This document shows, piece by piece, positions 9,732 to 19,844 of a DNA stretch of 31,643 nt; the first letter of the stretch is position 1; every line of letters begins with the position of its first letter. Both the position numbers and the translations under genes were made by a program. The stretch spans positions 1 through 31,643 of the forward strand of contig CAJVPJ010000261.1 in assembly GCA_910592205.1 (NCBI GenBank), given 5' to 3'. The notes beneath the pieces were generated by a model. It saw only the letters and a program-made list of their open reading frames with translations, ran no database searches and had not been told where the DNA came from. The stretch is from Paraglomus occultum. Taxonomy: Eukaryota > Glomeromycota > Glomeromycetes > Paraglomerales > Paraglomeraceae.

Positions 9732-9768
9732 TCCACTAGTGCGAAGCAACGCCCGCGATGCTAGTGGA
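9732..9768. repeat. Palindrome-ended GAAGCAACGCCC element
   Basis: A perfect 8-bp inverted repeat (TCCACTAG at 9732-9739, CTAGTGGA at 9761-9768) encloses 21 nt, TGCGAAGCAACGCCCGCGATG. The core GAAGCAACGCCC..GATGCT recurs at 2901-2921. The interior is GC-rich in an AT-rich region. It may be a miniature palindromic repeat or a structured-RNA terminator. Confidence 0.6.
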
Positions 9769-10207
9769 GAATAGAGCATTTTTTTTAAAAAGATGGGATT
9801 ACTGGCAGATCGTCATATATTTGCGCACGTGGTAACAATTGACCAAGTATATTAATATCAGTATACCTCTAGCTGTGACATGGTAAAGGTAACCTAATAT
9901 TAATATAGCGATATTACATGACAAAAATGGCTCTCATCAGCTTTCACAAATTATTTTGTTCCCAGAATCAACAACTACAGTGTAAGTGGTGATTGGAATC
10001 GTCATTTACACCTTCTACAATAATGCTATGTTAACTCCCCTTATTATTACAGTATTATATGACATTATTGAGATTGATGGCAATGGTTTATTTTCGAATT
10101 ATAATTGATCTTAATTACTGTGGAATTCGTATGAGATGGGGATGTTAATACTATATAAATGTTTTATATATAAAGACGTATCATCATATGAACTATAGTT
10201 GAATATA
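9769..10207. other. No gene recognised
   Basis: AT-rich non-coding sequence with several AATATTAATAT phrases. No splice-compatible ORF was found. Confidence 0.4.
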
Positions 10208-10314
10208 CAGTTGAATCCTCTATAACGAACAATCTCTCAGAAGAACATTGGGACGAACCTGATTTATTAGTAATCTATAAGAAAACACCTCAACGATAGA
10301 ACATAATTTGACTG
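10208..10314. mobile_element. Pogo/Tigger-like MITE candidate (107 bp, TA target duplication)
   Basis: The segment begins CAGTTGAATCCTCTATAACG and ends GAACATAATTTGACTG, so the termini are CAGT...ACTG, directly flanked by TA on both sides (10206-10207 and 10315-10316). CAGT..AA(T/C)CCTCTATAACGAAC is the usual look of pogo/Tigger-type terminal repeats. The two ends are only partly complementary beyond the first bases. There is no coding capacity, so it would need a transposase from elsewhere. Confidence 0.5.
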
Positions 10315-11302
10315 TATTTTACCCTCTCAAAACCCTACCTTTAACCTTGGCACTTGCTGCGGGCCACTAAGTATTATTAGTATTAGGATATATATGCTGG
10401 AACACTCTTACACGGCGGCATTTCTATTTAGTTAATTTATCTTTGATTGCTGATAGTCAGAAAGGCAAGGTTGGATAATTCCAGATTGAGCGATTTACAG
10501 TCGTCCCCCCATATAGTTAGTCAGAGTGGTGACTATAAACTTTATAGTCAAATAAAATACCAAGTGATTATATTTTGTCACAGAATGAAATTATCTTATC
10601 ATCCAATACTATGATTATGTAAGTAGTCAAAGATTCTCTGTACAAGCAGAAAAATAACTATCCAGCCGTTTTTGTTTCATTAATGCAAATTGTTCAATCC
10701 ACAACTTATTTTGTGTCTTCGGAACATGAAATATACAAGTGTAATGTATCCAAAAAAGCGCAACGACAGTAAATCTTCCTATTTTTGTCAATGTGTGCAT
10801 TAAATTTTACTCATTGAGCTAATTCAATGTTATTTATTTATTCGGTGGTGAGGAACTTTATTATAATTACTATTACTCGTTGCCCGCAAAGCGGTGATAG
10901 TCTAATTACTCCCTTATTGTTTTCTGAACCAGTTCCGTGCATCAAGTGCAAAGACGATGGGACTCGTTCGCGTTCGCCCTTCCCTTGCATTCAACTGGTA
11001 TGTACAGATTTTCTTAACTTGTCCCCCTCCGAATGATTAAAGCAATCATCGAGACTCTCGGTTTTGGACAACAGATTAGATACTTGGTTCTCAATATTTA
11101 CTTTTCAATAAAAAAGACAGCTAGCACGATATTATTCTAACTCACCATTGACATATTTAACTGGAAAAGAAGTAATTATAATTACAAGTTTTATTCGAAA
11201 AGCGTTTGTTACTAATCATGCTGTCAACGATGCTAATATTATAAGTTGACATATTTATATGAATAAAACCCAACTGCGTCTTATAACTGTCACTAAATTA
11301 CC
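10315..11302. other. No gene recognised
   Basis: About 1 kb downstream (3' side) of kinase gene 1. It contains the palindromic element at 10863-10908. A 69-codon frame at 10827-11036 overlaps that element and has no recognisable protein. Confidence 0.4.
10863..10908. repeat. Inverted-repeat element with GC-rich core
   Basis: TAATTA.CTATTAC on the left pairs with GTGATAGTCTAATTA on the right (two unpaired bases and one mismatch), enclosing TCGTTGCCCGCAAAGCG. The plan (palindromic arms, core with GTTGC and CCCGC) is like that of the element at 9732-9768, so the two may belong to one loose family. Confidence 0.5.
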
Positions 11303-13817
11303 TTATTTTTCGTCAACTTCCTCTAATTCAATCTCTAGACTTGGCAAGCTGAAATCTGATAATGGAGGTAACTGACGAGAATCATGGCTGTTTCTTGGTT
11401 TAGGCAAATCTCCAGCAGGTAAGATCGTACTAGAATATTTACACTCCTTCTCGAGACGTGATAAGGGTTTTACATCATTATGATAAATGGCATTCCATAT
11501 ATAGTCATTATCATTTAACCCATTACAAAGCCTGTCAATATCCCTCGCAAGTGTATGTGCATCAGGACGCTTATCAGGATCAGCATCACAACACCACTCG
11601 GCACATTTCTTGTATTTCTCTGGTGCTGAATCAGGCATCGATGGTCGTAGTCCGCCCATGATATCACATACTAAGCCTCTATCAAACTGCCTATCTCTAA
11701 AAGGTGGTTCACCAGTAGCAATCAAATGCATAATGATACCAAAAGAATACACATCTGATTTTTGAGTAAACTTGCGGGTATGAAAGACCTCCGGTGCAAT
11801 AAAGGGTAAAACACCTCGAATGGTTGAATTTGACTCGCGAGAATTCACTGATCGTGAAAGACCAAGATCGCATATATATAGCAATTTACCATTCAAAACA
11901 ACATTTCCGCCATGAAGATCACAATGCACCAACCCCATACGATGAATATTGTTCAAATAATGTGCGATATCCCTCAAACACACTAATTTCTTTCTCCACG
12001 TCAATTTGTTAATATTTTGATCCAAATAAGACAAAAGACTACCATTGTTAGCATATTGCATAACAGTCATGTACTCTTTTGTTTCTGGGTCTTGTGTGAT
12101 TCCATAGAGGCGAAGGAAGGAAGAATACCTATGACTCGCGCACTTGGCATGATTTCTGAACTATCAAATGTAAATACAAAGTCAGATTAAATAAAACTTT
12201 GATTAGTATTAACATTATTGCTTACCTCGGAAATAAATAGTTCCGGAGTTTCATCAAAGTCATGAAAGCGTTTGAGTACAACAGTTTGCGGCATATGTTC
12301 TACTTTTGAATAATTTTCATATTTCGCAGTATAGACAGTTCCGTAACCACCAGCGCCGATCTCTTTGAGTTCATAAAAGTCACTATACTGCATGTACTTT
12401 ACACATTTATAATTTCGCATCAACTTGTCCAATAATGCATGTACATCGTAGTAGAAAACCAAATAATAATCCCGAGTAGATAAAACTTGAGTGATCCCGA
12501 CTATCCAAACGTTCTCGGGTGTTAATATTTCGGGGTATTCCTCAGTTAGCTATTTGAGTAAACAAATCAGTCATTGTAATTTAAACGCGCGATTTCACAT
12601 TTATCACTTACATTGTTTACACGTACCTGATAAAAATCACCAATTATCTTTTTGAGCATCACTCTCGTCGATCCATTCATCATCATATCCGCTATATGTG
12701 TGCATCCATGGCGCAATGAGGTCATCTCTTGCATGTTTGTCAATAACGAGCATTCGATCCATTGTATATACGCATCGTATTCATTCCTTGTATTCTTCCA
12801 CGACTCCATAACAAACGAGTCCAAAGACTTGTTGCCCGTAGTCCAATCTCGTAGTCTTGGCGTTCCACAATGATAACAAAAGAGATTTATCTTGGGGCTT
12901 AATGAACCTGTACACGCCAGACATAATCCATTCTCACGTTTTATGAGACAATACGTTTGTTTGCTTGTAACATATGTGAATCCGATGGTAACCCAGACAT
13001 CCGTGGTAAGAATATCTGGATGCTTATCACATAGCTAGTGGGAATGACATTATAACAAGTTAATTATTATTTAAACTGTTCAATAAACATGACGCATACG
13101 TAAATAGTTTACCTCGGCATAATCTAAATCTTGTGTCTCGTCTGTTATTTCAAGTGGAATCAAATTAACGTATCGAGTAGGTAGACCATGCAAATACATG
13201 CCATATGCCTCATCAATATAATCAAATGGAATCCATTCCAAGTAGACATCATTTGCAGAGTTTGTTTGTAACTGAGATGTCTTAATAAACTCATCGAGTT
13301 TCTTATTGCTGCTAGTCCATCCATCGGATAATTGTTTATGACCGCAAATACACCACACAGGACTGCAGCGGAGTATTCCACATGCGGTGCAGAATCCGTA
13401 TCGAGAGTAACAATAGTAAAACTGCCTTTTAGCAACCAGATAATAACTACCGTCATGCTTGGTGAACCCGTTTATGAGTCTATTGCGCTTCTTAAGCCAG
13501 GTGGAATATCGTCTAAATAGACTGTCAGCATTACTGTACTTGTGTGTTGGAAGTGAGTATACTCTGGAAAACTCACTCACAAGTGTCGGTGTACATTCTT
13601 CACTACCTCCAAGTAACAGCAACATTACTATCGTTATATCAGCTCTATCAGCATCCAGCGTTCGTTTGCGATTAGCATAGTAAACATTGTCAATTTGAGT
13701 TGGCTTTATGCCGGTAATTTGCGAGTAAGGAATCCATTCAAGGTTATGTTCACTTCCCATAGAGGATTGAATCAAGTCATCAATTGCTTTATGTTGAATA
13801 TCCTTGACTAACGACAT
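11303..13817 (-). CDS. Multi-N-lobe protein kinase, paralogue 1 (4 exons)
   Basis: Exons 13817-13113, 13034-12627, 12549-12226 and 12160-11303; three phase-0 GT-AG introns of 78, 77 and 65 nt; 764 residues. The start is the first ATG (MSLVKD). The frame stays open 26 codons further upstream without an ATG, so a 5' exon may be missing. Three non-catalytic units come first, each with an LD-F(I/V)/EWIP-type linker: AIDDLIQSS..LEWIPY (about 11-31), KLDEFIK..LEWIPF (173-198) and SLDSFVMES..YIQWIE (about 305-330). Between them are CxxC/CxC pairs (C143, C146, C156, C158; C273, C276, C288, C291) that could bind metal. The final unit is a complete kinase: GAGGYG loop (436-441), VVLKR Lys464, HCDLHGGN with Asp560 and Asn565, DLG Asp577, and APE (601-603). 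HCD and DLG replace HRD and DFG but the catalytic Asp residues remain, so activity is likely. It is closest to the tyrosine-kinase-like/RIPK-type expanded kinases of Glomeromycotina. The C-terminal tail is acidic (SLEIELEEVDEK). No signal or membrane segment is seen. Confidence 0.85.
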
Positions 13818-15923
13818 GGTTTGAATAAAAGCACAATCTTTTGGAGAACTCTCGGAAAGACGTTTACATGTTACATCACACGGATTAGGATCCAAGTTGT
13901 ACAGAATGTAAAAGATATCCTTCGTGCAAATTAATTACTAAGATAATTATAAAATTTGTTGGCTTTATTTAGCAGAATTTAGCATAATTATAATTTAAAG
14001 ATCCACCCCCTGTCACATCCACCAATTGTATCTGCTTGTGCGACGTAGATCTTTTCATTTATCCTTTGAGTTTTTAATAGTATATTACTTATTACTTATA
14101 GCTTATGCTTAGGCTATTCGTAAACTTACGGACAAAGGTTGTTTATATAGCAATTTGTTTGCATTGTTTATGGATGCAAAAAATACTAATACGACTAATT
14201 TCCGCTGTTTTATACGGTCACACAAACGATTCATATCACAGCTTTAGCGGTCCACGTAGCTGTGCTGAATAAAGGGCCCACCAAAACAACGATTCATATC
14301 AAGATATCAAAAGAAAAAAACGATTAATTTGTACCATAATTGAAGTCAGTACTGCATATCATTAACTCGTACATGTTTCTTAACCAAATTTGTTTCCTGC
14401 ATCTTATTACACACACGGAATAGTGCCAATTTATATTATCTGCCATTTACAAATACGAGTGTCCACATTCTACTACACATTAAAAAATTTATTTCTCGCA
14501 ATATACTAGATATCTTCTTCCTTACCGATTATAACAATTCATTTGATTTAAATACACCATTTTACCCTGACGTTTTTCAACAAACGTTACCACACGCACA
14601 TACAAAATCAATTTCTGAATTTCTGCATGGAAACCTTCTCGCCGCCTTCAAAAAAGGCCTTTTCAATTATGCGATAACCACTACAATCAATTTCTTTACC
14701 TTTCTTGCGTGTATTATGGCCAACTTATATATCCAGAAAAAAGCTACCTGCGTTACATAGGAAAAATTGTCAACATACGCTTTATTCCAATTATATCCTC
14801 TAAGTCAATAGAAAAATCGCTCAGATCCTAGTGCAACAAACAAACTACCGACTTGTCATTGCAATCGATATGCCAGTCGTTCGAAAATTGTACAGAGTGC
14901 TACTTCCAAATTGAGGCACTTACCCAAAGTAGCCCAACAATTTTGTTTGCGGGCCTAATAAGCCCGTACAAAAGAAATGTTTATTTAGCATTGACCACTG
15001 AAATAAGCTTTTAATTATTCTACCACATACAATGTCAATCGTTCAAAACAATCTTGGTCGTATACGTCAGCTATTCTGACAACTGTACAAACCGCTTCCA
15101 CAATATCGATTCAAGACATTACCAAAAATAGGGTATGTCTGGAGCGGAGCAGATTCCTCGCAATTTCATTGGTCAAATTTGTATGGCAGCCAATAAACTG
15201 CAAATACAGGATCACGTTCTGCTCCGCTTTAGCCTTTTCCCAAAAATAATCCAATAAACAGTTTGCACTTGATTAACACAATAATATAGGATTCAAACAC
15301 ACGTCTTCTGAATCATACAATTTCGGCGCTCGTATTAAAGCTGAGAGCGCGATAGAGTGTACAACAATATGATTTACTATACCCAAAAACACTTCACCCC
15401 GAAACATATACAAAAACTTCTACCAACATTGAAACCACATCTCATTGATTCCACCACATCCGAATTATTTACAGTTTCAACGTGAAGTAGTCCTTGGGGA
15501 AATAACACCCACGTCGAAGCAATTGAAAAACCATCGCCAAGCAATAATCGCAATACATCCAGATCCAGGCAAACAACTCTGCGAGATTTACGTTAATTTG
15601 CGGAAAGTAATTGTTTAATTATTTATTGGGGAAACATTTGTCAGTGCATATAATTTCTCTTCCAAACTTAATACATTTGTGTTTTTATTGCCTTTCGCTT
15701 TTTCTCTTCTTTTTTTCTTTTTTCTCAATAATCAATATCCTTTACCATACTATACTGTAGGTTCCTAACGTATATAACTCTAAAAAAGCATCGTCTGATA
15801 ATTGCTCTAATATGTACGTAGCCTCTAATTATATGCTTCTTTACTATTTGCGTTGTTGTTCGGAAATATCTTATCATTAATGTTAACATTTTGCCAATGT
15901 GACTTCTTCTTTCTGATTACCAC
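13818..15923. other. No gene recognised (2.1 kb intergenic)
   Basis: Upstream of kinase gene 1. It contains a short direct repeat AACGATTCATATCA (near 14225 and 14289), the inverted repeat at 15142-15228, and a pyrimidine-rich run near 15690-15725. No ORF above background and no kinase-like 5' exon could be found. Confidence 0.4.
15142..15228. repeat. Palindromic element with AGCGGAGCAGA arms
   Basis: AGCGGAGCAGA (15143-15153) and its exact complement TCTGCTCCGCT (15218-15228) lie 64 bp apart. The interior includes ATTGGTCAAATTTG and CCAATA, which can pair partly. This is consistent with a small MITE-like foldback element. The arms are GC-rich against an AT-rich background. Confidence 0.6.
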
Positions 15924-15993
15924 GTATATAGACCATGGTCTTGCCTAAGAACGCGGCATAAAAGTCATCACCACGGTCGTAAGTGTCACGAAT
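15924..15993 (-). pseudogene. Orphan exon resembling sphingolipid C9-methyltransferase (CFA synthase family)
   Basis: The minus strand reads IRDTYDRGDDFYAAFLGKTM then VYI. This is very like the segment before the first SAM-binding motif in fungal sphingolipid C9-methyltransferases and cyclopropane-fatty-acid synthases, where a (D/H)YD(R)GDDFY..FLG..M(V/I)YT.G pattern is typical. A possible acceptor (CTAATAAAACAAG) precedes it and a GT follows. Past VYI the frame runs into a stop within about 14 codons. No other exon of the family, in particular no LDIGCGWG-type SAM motif, is visible on either side. It is therefore probably a duplicated or relic exon, not a gene. Confidence 0.6.
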
Positions 15994-17053
15994 CTTGTTT
16001 TATTAGTAAATTTCAAGGAGTGACCAATACTTTTGATCACCCACTCTTATTAATCATACGATTTTAATCATACAGTACTTGGAATTTTTAGCTTCTGCTT
16101 TCTATACGTGGTCTGAGAAATATTATTCTAAGCTTAATACAAAGATAAGTCATCATATTGACTTACAGAACATAATAGCAGTTCCAGAACTCTGAATGTT
16201 CTTCTTAGTATTAGTGAATAGGTGGTGAGACTAGTACTAGGGCATACTTGTGAGTGAAAAGTCATAGAGCAATGTGAGCTTAAAGAGTTATGATAACTTA
16301 TGGTAGCATTTGGTAGCAGTACAAATACTTATTGAAGAAATTTTAGGGACATTTGACGGGATTTACATACAACATATACATACTTTACATCATTTTCTGT
16401 TGTAAAACCTCTTTGTTCTAAGAGCCTTTTAACTACATCAAGTGCCTGTCTTCCTATCTGCATTGAAATAATTATTTCCTCCTCATGCTTGAGTCTTCTT
16501 CAATGTGTTGCTGCAGAATGCCTTTAGTCTACTAAGAGTAGTGTAATTGTATTAGTATGTTAATATGTTATCATTTGTATTAACATTACATTGTCATTCA
16601 AATCTACATTGCTTGAGTAGATGGAAAGCCAAACTATTTATATTAACTATTTGTGATCCTCTTTTCTCCATACTAATTTCGACATGCTCCCCATTTAAGA
16701 CATTTACTTAAGCAGCTTGCTCTTTTGAGAATAAACTTGGCCAAGTGTTAAGGAGATCTAGGATCCAAGGTATCTTGTCAACTATTTAATATTAATATTA
16801 AGTGAAAAGAGTTTTAATCATATTCAAAATGTTGGACATTCAAATATAATAATAATTTAAATTGTAGATAGTGTAATACAGTTGCAAGAAATAGTTGTAT
16901 ATGTAATGTTGCACCAGTAAATAAATGCAGAGTAATTATTGTAAAATGGGGTTAAAGGTTGCAAAATTATGATTATTGGATAAAAAAAATAGTATTTGCT
17001 ATAAGAGAAAAATAAAGCAGTTACAATACTATCAAGAATGACATTGTACATGT
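15994..17053. other. No gene recognised
   Basis: AT-rich sequence downstream (3') of kinase gene 2. It contains a repeat copy at 16341-16378 and, near the right end, an antisense frame of 95 codons (16857-17144) that is AT-run driven, overlaps the repeat at 17054-17198 and has no recognisable protein. Confidence 0.4.
16341..16378 (+). repeat. GTAAATCCCGTCA-family repeat, copy A (partial)
   Basis: Reads TTTTAGGGACATTTGACGGG then ATTTACATACAACAT. It matches the right part of the repeat at 17150-17204 and the reverse complement of 31472-31556. Confidence 0.7.
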
Positions 17054-17204
17054 CATATGTAAATCCCGTCGCCATGTAAATCCCGGATTTACATATGTAA
17101 ATGCGGTTTTGGGGTTCTTGACGGAATTTACGTACGACATTCATCTATTTATTTTGGGGTCCTTGACGGGATTTACATGGTGACGGGATTTACATACAAC
17201 ATAC
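17054..17204. repeat. GTAAATCCCGTCA-family repeat, copy B, with inverted arms
   Basis: The left arm 17054-17085 (CATATGTAAATCCCGTCGCC, then ATGTAAATCCCG) is the near-complement of the right arm 17167-17198 (about two mismatches over 31 bp). Between them are a perfect 16-bp palindrome ATTTACATATGTAAAT (17087-17102) and a direct duplication of TTTTGGGGTYCTTGACGG (about 17107 and 17150). The structure suggests a foldback/MITE-like element. It lies just 3' of kinase gene 2. Confidence 0.75.
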
Positions 17205-17331
17205 ACATAAAAACTAATTAAATTCTTAGTGTAGATGCCTAAATTATGCAATTTTCAAAAATGAGTTTATTACAATAAAATTGTAAAACAAAGAACAAAG
17301 TTAATAGAGCAATTTTGTCTTTATATCTTTC

Positions 17332-19844
17332 TTACTTCTTGTCATCAACCTCCCCTAACTCTAAGTCTAACTCTATACTGATATCTAAACTTGGCAAGTT
17401 AGAAAGTAACTGATTAGTATTACTACTTAGTTTAAATAGATCTCTAGTAGGTAAGGGTTTACTAGAATATTTACTTTCCTTCTCAAAATAAGATAGTGGC
17501 TTTACATCATTATGATAAATGTTGTTCCACATGTTGTTGTCAGAATTATCCTCAAGTGCCTTCACAATAGACTTGTTAATATCAATACAAAGTTCACCAA
17601 TACTTGGACGCTTGTCAGGGTCCACATCACAACAACACTGAGCAAGTTTCTTGTATTCACATGGTGTTGAATCAGGCATTGGTGGTCGCAGGCCATCTAT
17701 AATCTCACGTATCAAAGTTATATCAAACTCCCTATCCCTGAATGGTGGCTCACCATTGGCTGTCAAATGCATAATAATACCAAATGCATATATATCTGAC
17801 TTCTGAGTAAATTTGCCAGTATGAAAGACTTCTGGTGCAATAAATGGTAAAACACCTCGAATGGTTGACTCAAGTGAATTTACTGATTGGGAGAGGCCAA
17901 GATCACATATGAATGTACGAGAAGCTCTTTCTTCATGCAAGACTATGTTTCCACCATGAAGATCACAATGTACTAGCCCTGCATCATGAATACCCTTCAG
18001 ATACCATGTAATATCATCCAAATGTTTTAATTTCCTTATCCATGTCAGATTATTGATATTTTGATCCAAATAAGTCAAAAGATTACCCTTGTTAGCATAC
18101 TGCATAACAATTATGTACTCTTCTGTCTCTGGATCTTGTGTGACTCCATAAATTTTGAGAAACAAATAACTACTGTTAAAGCACTTGGCATGATTTCTGA
18201 GCTAATAGTAATAATAATAATAACAATATACAGTCACATTAATATTAATTAAATTTTCAATTGATAATATCAGAACAGACTCACCTCAGAAACAAATAAC
18301 TCCCATGTCCGATCGAAACACTTGAAACGTTTGAGGACAACTATTTCTTGCATATCCTTTACGTCTGAATACTTTTTATATTTAGCAGTATAGACTGTTC
18401 CATAACCACCAACTCCAATCTCTTTAATTTCATCAAAGTCTGCATACTGATACTGCACCATATCATATTTGTAACATTGTACAATTTTGTCCAACAATGG
18501 TCGTATTTCATTGTGAAAAACTAAGTAATATTTTGTAGTAGATGGCTTTTGAGTAATTCCGATTATCCAAATATTGTCTCGTGTTAATATCTCTGGGTAT
18601 TCATTAATTAGCTATTTAAGTAAACCATACAATTATCACAATGATTAATACAAAATATTTAATGTTACTTGCATTATCTCAACGTGAAATAATTTACCTG
18701 ATAAAAATCAGCTGACTGAGCATCACCTATCTGTTTAAGCATCACTCGTGTCAATTCATTTGTTACCGGATCTAACCATTTCGCTGTAAGTGTTCTTTGT
18801 CGTATATCTGTCAATAAAGAATACTCTATCCATTGAATATAGGCATCATCGCTATTCACCACGTTATTCCATGATTCCATAATGAACGAATCTAATAACT
18901 TGTTGCCCGTAGTCCAATTGAGAGGTACTGACGCTTTACATCGATAACAGAATGCAGTTATCTCAGGATCTAATTGATCTGTACACGCCAGACATAATGC
19001 AATCTCATTACGTTGTGTTATTAAGAAATACTTTTGTTCGTTTGCATCGTATGTAAATCCGATAGTAACCCAAACATGTTTCATAAGAATATCTGGATGC
19101 ATGTCACATAACTAGCGAAACAATGTATAATTAATATTCAATAAAAATAATGCATAATAATTCATGATTGAAGTCTACCTTGTTATAATATGTATCATCC
19201 GTCCCATCTGTAATCTCAAGTGAAGTCAATTTGACACGCTTATTATAAGTAGTTGGTAGGTCATGCAAGTAAAAGTCATATTCCCCATCAACAATACAAT
19301 CAAATGGAATCCATTCCAAATAGGCATCGTTTGCAGAGTTTGTTTGTAATTGACTTTTCTTAATAAACACGTCGAGTTGCTTATTGTTGCTAGTCCATCC
19401 ATCGGATAGTTGTTTATGACCGCAAATGCACCATACGGGACTACATCGGAGTATACCGCATTTAGAACAAAATCCATATCGAGAGTAACAGTGATAAAAG
19501 AATCTATCAGCAACCATGTAATAGTTGTCGTCATACTCAGTAAATCCATATATCATATTGTTGCGATAATTAAGCCATGCTTCGTATCTTCTAAACTGAT
19601 TAACGTCACTGTTGTACTTGCGTGTGGGAAGTGAGTATACTCTAGCAAATTCACTCATAAGTGTTTGTGCACATTGTCCACTATTTCCAAGGCATACCAG
19701 CACTATCGTTTCCTCATTCTTCGTTGCATAGTAGACATTATCAATCTGAGTTGGCCTTATGTCAGTGATTTGCTCGCAAGAAATCTGCTCAAGTTCTTTA
19801 GCAAAGTAGGATTGAACCAATTTAACAATTGCTGGACTATGCAT
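17332..19844 (-). CDS. Multi-N-lobe protein kinase, paralogue 2 (4 core exons)
   Basis: Exons 19844-19179, 19111-18698, 18611-18285 and 18201-17332; three phase-0 introns of 67, 86 and 83 nt, at the same places as in paralogue 1; 758 residues from the first ATG. A possible extra 5' exon is listed at 20153-20195. Unit 1 keeps AIVKLVQSY and ITDIRPTQIDNVYYATKN but has lost the EWIP words. Unit 2 has LDVFIKKSQ..LEWIPF. Unit 3 has LLDSFIMES..IQWIEY and retains VMLKQI. Cys pairs lie in FCSKCG, WCICG, LCLACT and FCYRCK. The kinase domain has GVGGYG (426-431), VVLKR Lys454, HCDLHGGN with Asp549 and Asn554, DLG Asp569 and APE ending at Glu593. The tail IYHNDVKPLS..EKE.KYSS and the acidic end LELGEVDDKK match paralogue 1. 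Intron 3 carries an (AAT)n run. It is probably active; substrate unknown. Confidence 0.85.

Noticed and set aside
11458-12012. Plus-strand ORFs over kinase 1 (and similar ones over kinase 2)
   Set aside because: Antisense shadows; His/Tyr-rich composition reflects the complementary kinase codons.
13818-13895. Kinase 1 starting at 13895 (MDPNPCDVTCKRL...)
   Set aside because: The first codon there is TTG, not ATG. The first in-frame ATG is at 13817, which also matches the start of unit 1 in paralogue 2. An upstream exon feeding this open stretch cannot be excluded.
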